Assembly: GCA_025453605.1 (NCBI GenBank)
Contig: JALOPZ010000001.1
Location: forward strand, 186,001-250,000
Source of the DNA: Candidatus Margulisiibacteriota bacterium
GTDB lineage: Bacteria; Margulisbacteria; WOR-1; O2-12-FULL-45-9; XYB2-FULL-48-7
Length of the DNA stretch: 64,000 bases
Direction of reading: 5' to 3'
This document shows positions 24,623-32,523 of this stretch, in pieces; within the stretch, counting starts at the first letter, position 1, and each line of letters starts with the position of its first letter. The position numbers were made by a program, and so were the translations under genes. Under the pieces are notes generated by a model. The model was not told where the DNA came from. It saw nothing but the letters and a program-made list of their open reading frames with translations, and searched no databases.

Positions 24623-27215
24623 CGAGCCGTTCCGCCAGCAGCTTGATCTTGGCGGCAAAGTCGACGGCACGCACTTTTTCCTTCTCCACCGACTCCGGGT
24701 TAGCTTTGGCGAGAAAGTTCTGGTCGTTTAACCGGTTCTCGATCTTGGCCAGTTCGGACACCAGCTTTTCCTTGTCCTTCAGCAGCCGGCCTGTTTCCTT
24801 CACCAGATCGATCAGCCCGGCCAGGCCAACATAGACCTCGAGACCCCCGGCAACCGCGGAAGCGGACTGGGCTGGTTTCTGTTCCAGCTTCCTGACGATC
24901 GTGATCTGACCGACCTTAGCCAGAGTCTTTAAATAAACCTCGTTAAATGTTTTGTCGCCGACGATCGTCACCTCGATCTCGTTGCCGTGCGGCACGTTGA
25001 ACTCGGCGCGGATATTCCTGACCGCCCGGACGACGTCCATAACAACTGTCATCTCCGCCTCCGCCTTCGCGTCAACCGCTTTGTCGTCTGCCACTGGCCA
25101 TTGGGCCAGCATAATGCTCGACCCTTCTCGTTTCTCGTTACTCGTTACTCTGCTCCATATCTCTTCGGTAATAAACGGCATGAACGGATGAAGGACCTTT
25201 AAGGTTTCTTGCAGAACCTCCAGCAAAACTCCCTGAACGACTCCCTTGGCCTGCTTATCCTCCCCATAGAGCCGGCGCTTGGCGATCTCCACGTACCAGT
25301 CGCAGAATTCCGACCAGATGAACTCATAGAGGTTGTGCGCCGCTTCACCGAATTCGTAGGCGTCGATGTTCGCCGTCACTTTCTTGATCGTCTGGTTCAG
25401 GCGCGAGATGATCCATCTGTCGGCAAGTTCCGGACTTTGGGGAACCTGCGACTGAACGTCGCGGTTCCCTGTCCCCATAAGAACAAAACGCGAAACATTC
25501 CAGATCTTGTTGGCAAAGTTCCGCGCTTCGGTGATCTTGTCCTCGGACAGCTTAACGTCCTGCCCCTGGCCGGTGATCGAGGAGAGAAAAGCGAAGCGCA
25601 AAGCGTCCGCGCCGGCCCGGTCGATCACCTCGATCGGGTCAATGACGTTCCCCCACGATTTGCTCATCTTCTTACCGTGAACATCTTTGACCAGGGCGTT
25701 GAAATAGACCGTGTGGAACGGGACCTGGCCCATAAAGTGGAGCCCGGCCATGATCATCCGGGCCACCCAGAAGAAGATAATGTCGTAGCTGGTCACCAGG
25801 ACGTCGGTCGGATAATATTTTTTCAGGTCGGCCGTCTGATCTGGCCAACCAAGCGTTGAGAACGGCCACAGAGCCGAAGAGAACCAGGTGTCAAAAACGT
25901 CGGGGTCCTGGGTCCACCCTTCCCCTTTGGGCGGCTCCTCGCCGACGTAGATCTCGTCGCCCTTATACCACGCCGGGATCTGGTGCCCCCACCAGAGCTG
26001 GCGGGAAATGCACCAGTCGCGCAGATTCGTCATCCACTGGAGATACACCTTGGTCCAGCGCTCGGGGACGAACTTGACCTCGCCCTTTTCCGCCGCGGCG
26101 ATCGCTTTTTTGGCGAGCGGTTCCACCTTGACGAACCACTGGTCAGAGAGATACGGCTCGATCATCGTTTTGCAGCGGTAGCAGTGGCCGATCGAGGTCT
26201 CATAATCGTCGATCTTGACCAAGGCCCCCTCGTCCTCCAACCGTTTAACGATCGCTTCCCGCGCCTTGAAGCGGTCGAGCCCGTCGAGCTCGGCAAGACC
26301 GGAGTCGGTGATCTTGCCGTCCGGGGTCAGGATGTTGAGGAACGGCAGATTATGCCGGTGCCCCATCTCGTAGTCGTTCGGATCGTGCGCCGGAGTGACC
26401 TTGACCGCCCCCGTGCCGAAGGTCTGATCGACAAAATCATCCTTGATGATCGGGATCTGCCGCTTGACCAGCGGAAGTTCAATCGTTGTCCCCCACAAAT
26501 GCTTATAACGCTCGTCTTTCGGGTTGACGGCAACGGCCGAGTCTCCCAACATCGTCTCCGGTCGCGTGGTCGCCACGGTCACCGGACCGTATTTCAGGTG
26601 CCAGAGGTGCCCTTTGACCGTTTCGTGCTCAACCTCGATATCGGAGAGAGCGGTCCGGCAGCGGGGGCACCAGTTGATGATCCGCTTGCCGCGGTAGATC
26701 AGGCCTTCATGATAAAGCTGAACAAAGTGTTTCTTGACCGCCCGGTTCAATCCTTCGTCCATGGTGAATCGTTCGCGCGACCAGTCGCAGGAGGCGCCCA
26801 GGCGCCGGAGCTGCTGAGTGATCCGGCCGCCGTACTCTTTTTTCCACTCCCAGACCTTTTCGACGAACTTTTCCCGCCCCAGGTCCTCTTTCCGCTTCCC
26901 CTCTTTCTTCAGCTCGCGTTCAACGACATTTTGCGTGGCGATGCCGGCGTGGTCGGTCCCCGGGACCCAGAGAGTGTCAAACCCCTGCATCCGCTTGTAG
27001 CGGATCAGGAGGTCCTGGATCGAGTTGTTGAGGGCGTGCCCCATGTGGAGCGAGCCGGTCACGTTCGGCGGCGGAATAACAATGGTAAACGTTTTCCCAG
27101 CCCCCGGTCCCCAGTCCCCAGGGACCGGCTTGAAACAGCCAGTCCCTTCCCAGTATTGATACCACTTCTGTTCGACTTCAGCTGGACTATAAACTTTGGC
27201 CAGTTCTTCGCTCAT
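24609..27215 (-). CDS. valS: valyl-tRNA synthetase
   Basis: Class I synthetase charging tRNA-Val. HIGH motif in NVTGSLHMGHALNNS, KMSKS in GKKMSKSWGNVIDP, editing-domain TTRPETMLGDSAVAVNP, anticodon domain and a C-terminal coiled-coil arm (LVKETGRLLKDKEKLVSELAK), 868 aa. Three inserted-looking stretches keep the frame: GNRDVQSQVPQ (palindromic element, 25440-25469), VTSNEKREGSS (7-bp repeats, 25126-25146) and GDWGPGAGK (7-bp repeats, 27102-27122). A TATTAT box seven bases upstream suggests a leaderless mRNA. Confidence 0.97.
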   Translation of the reverse strand: MSEELAKVYSPAEVEQKWYQYWEGTGCFKPVPGDWGPGAGKTFTIVIPPPNVTGSLHMGHALNNSIQDLLIRYKRMQGFDTLWVPGTDHAGIATQNVVERELKKEGKRKEDLGREKFVEKVWEWKKEYGGRITQQLRRLGASCDWSRERFTMDEGLNRAVKKHFVQLYHEGLIYRGKRIINWCPRCRTALSDIEVEHETVKGHLWHLKYGPVTVATTRPETMLGDSAVAVNPKDERYKHLWGTTIELPLVKRQIPIIKDDFVDQTFGTGAVKVTPAHDPNDYEMGHRHNLPFLNILTPDGKITDSGLAELDGLDRFKAREAIVKRLEDEGALVKIDDYETSIGHCYRCKTMIEPYLSDQWFVKVEPLAKKAIAAAEKGEVKFVPERWTKVYLQWMTNLRDWCISRQLWWGHQIPAWYKGDEIYVGEEPPKGEGWTQDPDVFDTWFSSALWPFSTLGWPDQTADLKKYYPTDVLVTSYDIIFFWVARMIMAGLHFMGQVPFHTVYFNALVKDVHGKKMSKSWGNVIDPIEVIDRAGADALRFAFLSSITGQGQDVKLSEDKITEARNFANKIWNVSRFVLMGTGNRDVQSQVPQSPELADRWIISRLNQTIKKVTANIDAYEFGEAAHNLYEFIWSEFCDWYVEIAKRRLYGEDKQAKGVVQGVLLEVLQETLKVLHPFMPFITEEIWSRVTSNEKREGSSIMLAQWPVADDKAVDAKAEAEMTVVMDVVRAVRNIRAEFNVPHGNEIEVTIVGDKTFNEVYLKTLAKVGQITIVRKLEQKPAQSASAVAGGLEVYVGLAGLIDLVKETGRLLKDKEKLVSELAKIENRLNDQNFLAKANPESVEKEKVRAVDFAAKIKLLAERLASLA
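25126..25146. repeat. heptanucleotide tract in valS (3' part)
   Basis: TCTCGTT, TCTCGTT, ACTCGTT followed by ACTC: three 7-bp units within the reading frame. Confidence 0.75.
25440..25469 (-). repeat. 30-bp palindromic element in valS
   Basis: GGGAACC-TGCGAC-TGAAC-GTCGC-GGTTCCC. The coding strand gives GNRDVQSQVP, matching GHRDVQSQVS from rimO copy 2. Confidence 0.88.
27102..27122. repeat. heptanucleotide tract in valS (5' part)
   Basis: CCCCGGT, CCCCAGT, CCCCAGG: three 7-bp units just before the HIGH-motif region. CCCCRGT-like heptamers recall cyanobacterial short tandem repeats (from memory). Confidence 0.7.
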
Positions 27216-27222
27216 CGTCTTT

Positions 27223-27228
27223 ATAATA
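27223..27228 (-). promoter_or_regulatory. -10 box of valS (leaderless)
   Basis: TATTAT seven bases before ATG 27215; overlapping TATAAA is an alternative register. Confidence 0.4.
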
Positions 27229-27237
27229 ACATATAGT

Positions 27238-27265
27238 TGAAATTATGTCCTGAGAGTGACGAGAG
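27238..27265 (+). promoter_or_regulatory. sigma-28-like promoter, TGAAATT-N15-CGAGAG
   Basis: TGAAATT (27238-27244), 15 bases, CGAGAG (27260-27265), six bases before the 27272 start. The -35 half is perfect, the -10 half weak. Confidence 0.4.
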
Positions 27266-27271
27266 GATAGC

Positions 27272-27895
27272 ATGAAAGTCCCGGCGCTTAACTATCAGGG
27301 TGTCCATAGCCGCGTGGTCCCGCCGCTCGCGGTCATCGGATTTCATAATGTCCGCCTCTATCAGGGAGCGCAGCTAATCAATCTGCCGCGAGGCGGGCTG
27401 GTCCATAACCTGAACCTGGAGGGAGGAGCGTCATTCCGCTCTCCCTGGGTGGGCCTGCACGGCGGAGCACTCCTCTTTCGGCCAAACCGGATGGTCCCGG
27501 TCGTCATTAGCGGCGACGGCTTTACTGTTCCGACCGGTCACGTCTTGATGGAGGAAGCGCTGTTCCGGCATGTCGAGTCCAAGAACCGGGGCAAGGAGGT
27601 CCCGCATCAGAAAATAACCGGCCTGGCCAGCAGCAAACTCTTTTTGGCCCACAACAGCTACTGTTTTCCCGCCAATCTTTTTCTGCCGCCCGGTGAATAT
27701 ACCCGGGGGCACTTCGGTCACGCGCCGGTCAGCCAAGCGCACCTGACAGAGGAGAAAGGGATCCTCTACCTGCAAGAATCCTCCTTAATCTACGATCAGC
27801 GGACGATCAATCTTCTTGAGGGACGGTCAACGCAGCCGGAGCAGATCATCGTCGGTTTGCACGAGGGCGGCCGGGTTGAACTCTGGCGCGATTAG
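27272..27895 (+). CDS. uncharacterised protein, 207 aa
   Basis: No family recognised. Predominantly beta strand with many Gly, His and Pro (VIGFHNVRLYQGAQLINLPRG, FLPPGEYTRGHFGHAPVS), no signal peptide or membrane span. The first 90 residues and the middle have a jelly-roll-like alternation, but this is only an impression. It stands alone between valS and an ftcD-like gene, transcribed against both; its stop abuts the ftcD stop. Its only context clue is a TGAAATT-N15-CGAGAG site just upstream, linking it to the sigma-28-like regulon. Confidence 0.7.
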   Translation: MKVPALNYQGVHSRVVPPLAVIGFHNVRLYQGAQLINLPRGGLVHNLNLEGGASFRSPWVGLHGGALLFRPNRMVPVVISGDGFTVPTGHVLMEEALFRHVESKNRGKEVPHQKITGLASSKLFLAHNSYCFPANLFLPPGEYTRGHFGHAPVSQAHLTEEKGILYLQESSLIYDQRTINLLEGRSTQPEQIIVGLHEGGRVELWRD

Positions 27896-28774
27896 TTAGA
27901 GATAGTTATCGAGGATCTTGTCCCGGGAGAAATTGGTCAGTTTCAGTTCGTCCTTGATCCCTTCATGAACAGCGGCAGCGGGGATCAAACCGACCAGTTC
28001 AGAACTGACGATCCCCACCCCGTACTCTTTGGCCCATTTATTGACCTGCTGGTTCAGTTTTTTGAGCGAGGTCTTTTGGTGATCAACAACATTAACGGTC
28101 ACCTGGGCAACATTCCGGCTTCCTAACCCAACACCTAAGGCCCTGACTCCCGGCAGTCCTCCGCTCTTCTCCCGGATATTCTTGGCGATCGAGCGGGCGA
28201 TATCAACATCAGGCGTATCCAGATCAAAATTAATAGCGATCAGGTAGTTGCGGGCGCCGACGGCGACCGCTCCGGCGGTCGGATGGAGCCCCTGCCCGAC
28301 ATCGGGTCGGCGGTGCGGATCGTTGATCTCCAGCTTGAGCGCCTCGTAACCGCCGTGGCGGACGAACGGGAGTTCCCGCCGCTCGGCGATTTGCGCCGCC
28401 TCGCCGTAATAATAGACCGGCAGCTGCAAACTGGTCCAAAGCTTATCCCCCAGCTCCCGGGCCAGGTCGACCGCCTCCCCCATCGTGCAGTCCCGGATCG
28501 GGATAAAGGGGATAACGTCGACCACCCCGATAAAAGGATGAACGCCGGTATGACCTTTGATATCGAGCAGCTGCATCGCCCGCTCGGTCAGGTCAAAAGC
28601 CGCCTGGCCGACGGCGCCCGGTTCTCCCAGGATCGTCACGACGGAACGATTGTGGTCGGGATCGGAGTGGAGGTCGATAACTTTGGCGGTCTTAACGGCG
28701 GCGACGATCTCCTGGACCAGGTCGAGATCTGTCCCCTCCGAAAAGTTGGGGACGCACTCGACTAGTTTAGGCAC
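27896..28774 (-). CDS. glutamate formimidoyltransferase-like protein
   Basis: FtcD formiminotransferase domain alone: [75 protein letters not shown] and VDIARSIAKNIREKSGG. It transfers a formimino group from N-formiminoglutamate to tetrahydrofolate in histidine breakdown; without other hut genes nearby, a formyl-folate role (glutamate formyltransferase) is equally possible. The cyclodeaminase domain is absent. The GTG start overlaps the ftsH stop by eight bases. Confidence 0.9.
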   Translation of the reverse strand: MPKLVECVPNFSEGTDLDLVQEIVAAVKTAKVIDLHSDPDHNRSVVTILGEPGAVGQAAFDLTERAMQLLDIKGHTGVHPFIGVVDVIPFIPIRDCTMGEAVDLARELGDKLWTSLQLPVYYYGEAAQIAERRELPFVRHGGYEALKLEINDPHRRPDVGQGLHPTAGAVAVGARNYLIAINFDLDTPDVDIARSIAKNIREKSGGLPGVRALGVGLGSRNVAQVTVNVVDHQKTSLKKLNQQVNKWAKEYGVGIVSSELVGLIPAAAVHEGIKDELKLTNFSRDKILDNYL

Positions 28775-30560
28775 CTTGCAGCCCTTTGAGCGCCTCTTCC
28801 AGGTCGCTGTTTTCCAGCGTCTCTTTTTCGATCAGGACCTGGGCGATCGAATCGACCTTCGCCCGGTTCTTGCCCAGCAATTCCTTTGCCCGAGCGTGGC
28901 AGTCGTTAATGATCTTCTCGATCTCGCCGTCGATCTCGTCGGCGGTCTGTTCGCTGTAATCTTTCATTTCGGTGATGTCGCGGCCGAGGAAGATCTGGCG
29001 GTCTTTGCGGCCGAAGGTGCGCGGCCCCAGACCGGACATCCCGAACTCGGTGACCATTTTATTGGCCAGCTCGGTCGCCCGCTGCAGGTCGTTGTGCGCG
29101 CCGGAGGTGACTTCGTTAAAGAAGAGCTCTTCCGCTACCCGCCCCCCCATCAGGACGGTGATCTGGTCAACGGCCTGGCCTTTGGTAACCAGGTATTTAT
29201 CCTCCAGCGGAAGCTGCAGCGTGTAGCCGAGCGCCAAACCGCGCGGCAGGATCGAGATCTTGTGGACCGGGTCGGCGTTGGGGAGGACCGAAGAGAGGAT
29301 CGCGTGGCCGACCTCGTGATAGGCGATGATCTTCTTTTCCCGGTCGGAGATGACCCGGCTCTTCTTTTCCGGCCCGGCCATCACCCGGTCCGCCGCCTCT
29401 TCCACTTCTTCCATGCTGACCTCTTTTTTCTCGGCCCGGGCGGCCAGGATCGCCGCCTCGTTCAAAACATTTTCCAGATCGGCGCCGGTAAAGCCCGGCG
29501 TCCGCCGGGCCACCACGTTCAGATCGACATCCCCGGCTAACGGTTTGCCCTTGGCGTGGATCGCCAGGATGTCGGCGCGCCCTTTCAGGTCCGGCTTATC
29601 AAGCACGACCTGTCGGTCGAACCGGCCTGGGCGCAGGAGGGCCGGGTCAAGAATGTCGGGCCGGTTGGTCGCCGCGATCACGATAATATTGACCTTGGGG
29701 TCAAAGCCGTCCATCTCGACCAGGAGTTGGTTAAGGGTTTGTTCCCGCTCGTCGTGCCCTCCGCCCAGCCCCGCTCCACGGTGCCGGCCGACAGCGTCAA
29801 CCTCATCCATAAAGATGATCGACGGGGTTTGCTTTTTGGCCTGTTCAAAAACCGAGCGGACCCGGGCCGCGCCGACCCCAACGAACATCTCGACAAAATC
29901 GGAGCCGGAAATAGAGAAGAACGGGACACCCGCTTCCCCAGCGATCGCCCGGGCCAGCAGCGTCTTACCCGTTCCGGGGGGGCCCATCAGCAAGAGACCT
30001 TTCGGGATCTTGGCCCCCAGGGCGTGGAATTTTTGCGGAGTTTTCAAGAAATCGACGATCTCTTTCAGCTCTTCCTTGGCCTCGTCGACCCCGGCCACAT
30101 CGGCAAAGGTGACGTCGATCTTGCGGGTCTGCGGCTTCATGTTGGCCCGGCCAAACGACATCGCCTGGGAATTGGCCCCCTGCGCCTGGCGGAGCATCAG
30201 CCACCAGAGGAGGCCGAAAAAAGCGACCGGGGCGAGGAGCTGGATCAGCAGATTGACGACCCAGCTCGACTCGGGCGGCGCCTCGACGTTGATCGCCACT
30301 CCTTTTTCCCGGAGGAGTCCGACCAGATTCGGATAATTGAGCGCCCGGGTCTTGAGCCGGCTCTTGTCCCCCGCCGTCGCCGAGATCAGGTCATTGCTGA
30401 TGCTGACCGCCTTGATCTCGCCTTTATCAACCTGATCGAGGAAAACGGAGAACGGAACTTCCTTGACCGGTTTTTCCGGCGTAAAAAGCGGCGCGACGAT
30501 CGCCAGAGCGACCAGGACCAGAAGAGCGTAAGTTGCCAGGCTGCGCCAGTTGTTTTTCAC
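28767..30560 (-). CDS. ftsH: ATP-dependent zinc metalloprotease FtsH
   Basis: Membrane-bound AAA+ protease degrading misfolded membrane proteins. Two transmembrane helices (about 7-25 and 105-125) flank the periplasmic region; Walker [20 protein letters not shown], pore [13 protein letters not shown] region [21 protein letters not shown], and zinc site HEVGH (family HEAGH; the middle residue tolerates change). 597 aa. GTG start with TATAAT seven bases upstream, so probably leaderless. Confidence 0.97.
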   Translation of the reverse strand: MKNNWRSLATYALLVLVALAIVAPLFTPEKPVKEVPFSVFLDQVDKGEIKAVSISNDLISATAGDKSRLKTRALNYPNLVGLLREKGVAINVEAPPESSWVVNLLIQLLAPVAFFGLLWWLMLRQAQGANSQAMSFGRANMKPQTRKIDVTFADVAGVDEAKEELKEIVDFLKTPQKFHALGAKIPKGLLLMGPPGTGKTLLARAIAGEAGVPFFSISGSDFVEMFVGVGAARVRSVFEQAKKQTPSIIFMDEVDAVGRHRGAGLGGGHDEREQTLNQLLVEMDGFDPKVNIIVIAATNRPDILDPALLRPGRFDRQVVLDKPDLKGRADILAIHAKGKPLAGDVDLNVVARRTPGFTGADLENVLNEAAILAARAEKKEVSMEEVEEAADRVMAGPEKKSRVISDREKKIIAYHEVGHAILSSVLPNADPVHKISILPRGLALGYTLQLPLEDKYLVTKGQAVDQITVLMGGRVAEELFFNEVTSGAHNDLQRATELANKMVTEFGMSGLGPRTFGRKDRQIFLGRDITEMKDYSEQTADEIDGEIEKIINDCHARAKELLGKNRAKVDSIAQVLIEKETLENSDLEEALKGLQGA

Positions 30561-30567
30561 GACTATA

Positions 30568-30573
30568 ATTATA
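30568..30573 (-). promoter_or_regulatory. -10 box of ftsH (leaderless)
   Basis: TATAAT within TGATATAAT, seven bases before GTG 30560. Confidence 0.5.
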
Positions 30574-31362
30574 TCACTTTTCGGCCGCTTTTGCCTTGTC
30601 CCAGAGGGCGTCCATCTGCTTGAGGGTCAGTTTTTTCTTCTGCAGCACTTTTTCGATCTGGGCGAACCGCCGGATGAACTTGCCGTTCGCTTCCTGCAGC
30701 GTCTCTTCGGGATCAAGCTCCAGTTTCCTGGCGACATTGACGATCGCAAATAACAGATCCCCCAGTTCTTCCTTGATCCCTTTCATCAATTTTGACTTTT
30801 TAATTTTGACTTTTGAATTCAGCAGCTCATGCACCTCATCCAGCTCCTCGTGCACTTTATCCCACGCCCCCGCCACCTGGTCCCAATCGAAGCCGACCCG
30901 GGCCGCCCGCCGCTGGACCTTATCCGCCCGGTAGAGCGCCGGCAAGCTGCGCGGGATCGATTCCAGCATCCCTTTCCCCCTAGACCCTTGACCCTTGCCC
31001 CTCTTTTCCTCCCCCTTGATCTTCTCCCAATTCCGCCACACCTTCGCCTTATCATTCGCCTCCGCCTGCCCAAATACATGGGGGTGACGCCGGACCATCT
31101 TAGCGGCGATCGAACCGATGACATCGTCGATGGTGAACTTTTTCGCCTGCTCGGCAAAGACCGAGAGCATCACAACGTGGAGGAGCATATCGCCGAGCTC
31201 TTCGGCCAGTTGCCCGTAGTCCTTATTATCGATCGCTTCCAGCGCTTCGTAGACCTCTTCCACCAGGTACGGCTTGAGGGTCGCAAAGGTCTGCTCCCGG
31301 TCCCAGGGGCACTCCCGCCGCAATTTTCGCACTATTTCCACGAATTCTCTAAATTGCTGCAT
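30574..31362 (-). CDS. mazG: nucleoside triphosphate pyrophosphohydrolase MazG
   Basis: Hydrolyses (d)NTPs to monophosphates, clearing damaged nucleotides. Two MazG domains: LRRECPWDREQTFATLKPYL, EELGDMLLHVVMLSVFA, VRRHPHVFG in the first, and EELGDLLFAIVNVARKL in the second. The linker between them carries KRGKGQGSRGKGM (7-bp repeats, 30977-30997) and the later SKVKIKKSKLMK (7-bp repeats, 30790-30817), so both low-complexity pieces are repeat-born. TATAAT lies seven bases before ATG. Confidence 0.94.
   Translation of the reverse strand: MQQFREFVEIVRKLRRECPWDREQTFATLKPYLVEEVYEALEAIDNKDYGQLAEELGDMLLHVVMLSVFAEQAKKFTIDDVIGSIAAKMVRRHPHVFGQAEANDKAKVWRNWEKIKGEEKRGKGQGSRGKGMLESIPRSLPALYRADKVQRRAARVGFDWDQVAGAWDKVHEELDEVHELLNSKVKIKKSKLMKGIKEELGDLLFAIVNVARKLELDPEETLQEANGKFIRRFAQIEKVLQKKKLTLKQMDALWDKAKAAEK
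30790..30817. repeat. heptanucleotide tract in mazG (TTTTGAC type)
   Basis: TTTTGAC, TTTTTAA, TTTTGAC, TTTTGAA: four 7-bp units. The same unit recurs at 39212-39239 in a GH26 gene. Confidence 0.8.
30977..30997. repeat. heptanucleotide tract in mazG (ACCCTTG type)
   Basis: CCCCTAG, ACCCTTG, ACCCTTG, followed by CCCCTCT. Codes a Gly/Lys/Arg-rich linker. Confidence 0.75.
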
Positions 31363-31369
31363 ATCCCTA

Positions 31370-31375
31370 ATTATA
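31370..31375 (-). promoter_or_regulatory. -10 box of mazG (leaderless)
   Basis: TATAAT seven bases before ATG 31362. Confidence 0.5.
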
Positions 31376-31394
31376 CCCTAATTCGCATATCCTG

Positions 31395-31545
31395 GCCTAT
31401 CCCGAACTATCCGAATAGAAACTCCCTAATCAGCTCTAAAATACTAATTTATCCCTAAAATAATAATTAGGGTTAATTCGGATTTTTGCGATATTTCGGG
31501 TTTCCCCTTTCGGATAGTTCGAGTCCGGAAAGTTCGGGATAAAGC
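31395..31545. repeat. interrupted inverted repeat between mazG and 31600
   Basis: TATCCCGAACTATCCGAA near 31398 is mirrored by TTCGGATAGTTCG ... TTCGGGATA near 31520-31542, the right arm carrying a partial duplication. Between them lies a smaller CCCTAA...TTAGGG hairpin around 31453-31473. This AT-rich gap has no gene and could hold a dispersed repeat or operator. Confidence 0.5.
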
Positions 31546-31573
31546 GCAAGTTTTACCCCGGTTATTGCGATAA
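31546..31573 (+). promoter_or_regulatory. sigma-28-like promoter, GCAAGTT-N15-CGATAA
   Basis: -10 octamer TGCGATAA with GCAAGTT 15 bases before CGATAA. The -35 half is weaker than in other sites. It lies 26 bases before the first small gene. Confidence 0.45.
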
Positions 31574-31599
31574 TAAGGGTGGAAAGGGAGAACAAACAA

Positions 31600-31878
31600 A
31601 TGGCAAGTGGACCGGTCCAAAACAATAGCGGCGGGCCAGACCTCAAGTCGTTGGGGCTTAATTCCCCCCTCGAGGTCATCGATATCCTGGGCGCCATGAA
31701 GATCGACGGCCGCCCGGTGATCACCGACGACAAAGCCCATCTGAACCCGACGGTCAAAGCGGAAACGGTGGTTAAATTCTTTACCGAGAACTTCAACATG
31801 AAACCGAGCGAATTGCCGCACCTGGCGTCGGTCGTCAAGCGCGACCTGCAGGCCGGCAAACTGGATTGGAAAGCATAA
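31600..31878 (+). CDS. uncharacterised small protein, 92 aa
   Basis: No family recognised. Soluble, mixed alpha/beta; it begins MASGPVQNNSGGPDLKS and ends with a helical KAETVVKFFTENFNMKP and LASVVKRDLQAGKLDW. ATG 31600 is chosen over GTG 31579 because GGGAG lies nine bases upstream of it. First of three tightly spaced small genes (gaps of one and two bases) behind a sigma-28-like site. A faint likeness to FlgM's C-terminal helix was considered but is not strong enough to name it. Confidence 0.65.
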   Translation: MASGPVQNNSGGPDLKSLGLNSPLEVIDILGAMKIDGRPVITDDKAHLNPTVKAETVVKFFTENFNMKPSELPHLASVVKRDLQAGKLDWKA

Positions 31879-31879
31879 C

Positions 31880-32197
31880 ATGGCCATGATCAACGCCAAC
31901 AGCGAATATGTCCGCCAAGCCCAGGGGCTGATCACTAAAGCCAAAACCCCGGAACATCTCCGGTCGGAGATCAGGCCGCTGCGCAACAATCCGGTCGACC
32001 GGGCGACGATCTCGGCGCCGGAATTAAAGACTCAGTCGCTGGAACTGGCCCCCGAGGTCCCGGAATTTGACGAAAGCCAGGCGTCGTACCAGCAATGTGC
32101 CGGCACCGGCACCCTCTGTCTGGCCCTGGGGATCAACCTCCCCGATCTGCAGGCCGCGGCCAAAGAATTCATGAGCGAAAAGGCGCTGGGATTATAA
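31880..32197 (+). CDS. uncharacterised small protein, 105 aa
   Basis: No family recognised. A polar N-terminal half (NANSEYVRQAQGLITKAKTPE, PLRNNPVDRATIS) and a C-terminal half with QQCAGTGTLCLALG, two Cys close together, then DLQAAAKEFMSEK. No signal peptide. Its start follows the previous stop by one base, so the three genes are translated from one mRNA. Confidence 0.65.
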   Translation: MAMINANSEYVRQAQGLITKAKTPEHLRSEIRPLRNNPVDRATISAPELKTQSLELAPEVPEFDESQASYQQCAGTGTLCLALGINLPDLQAAAKEFMSEKALGL

Positions 32198-32199
32198 GC

Positions 32200-32523
32200 A
32201 TGAACAACGAACAAAGCGGCCTGGAAAAACTGGAACAGCAGCTCAAAGAGCTGTGGAAACAGAGCGGCAGCGCCGCGGTCATCGCCGCCAAGCATACCGA
32301 GTTCGTGGTGGAACCGAAGGTTTTTCTGGGTGACAAACTGAACCCGGAGATCCTCAAGCTATTGGTGATCAATTACCTGGTTCAGACCTCCCGGCAGGAT
32401 TCGGGGACCGGCAACGTTGATGTAACCCCGGAAAAACTGACCATTAAAGCGCCCAACGGCAAACCGCTCGTCATCGTTCGCGACCGGAGGCTTATCCAGC
32501 AATACCTAGCCGCGCGAGCCTGA
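32200..32523 (+). CDS. uncharacterised small protein, 107 aa
   Basis: No family recognised. It begins MNNEQSGLEKLEQQLKELW, a probable amphipathic helix, followed by an alpha/beta domain (EFVVEPKVFLGDKLNPEILKLL, GNVDVTPEKLTIKAPNGKP). ATG 32200 is chosen because it follows the previous stop by two bases; the longer open frame upstream overlaps the previous gene. Its 3' end overlaps the convergent mfd by 32 bases. Confidence 0.65.
   Translation: MNNEQSGLEKLEQQLKELWKQSGSAAVIAAKHTEFVVEPKVFLGDKLNPEILKLLVINYLVQTSRQDSGTGNVDVTPEKLTIKAPNGKPLVIVRDRRLIQQYLAARA

Noticed and set aside
31600..31878. FlgM-type anti-sigma factor
   Set aside because: Only a vague resemblance in the last helix; the conserved FlgM core is not present.
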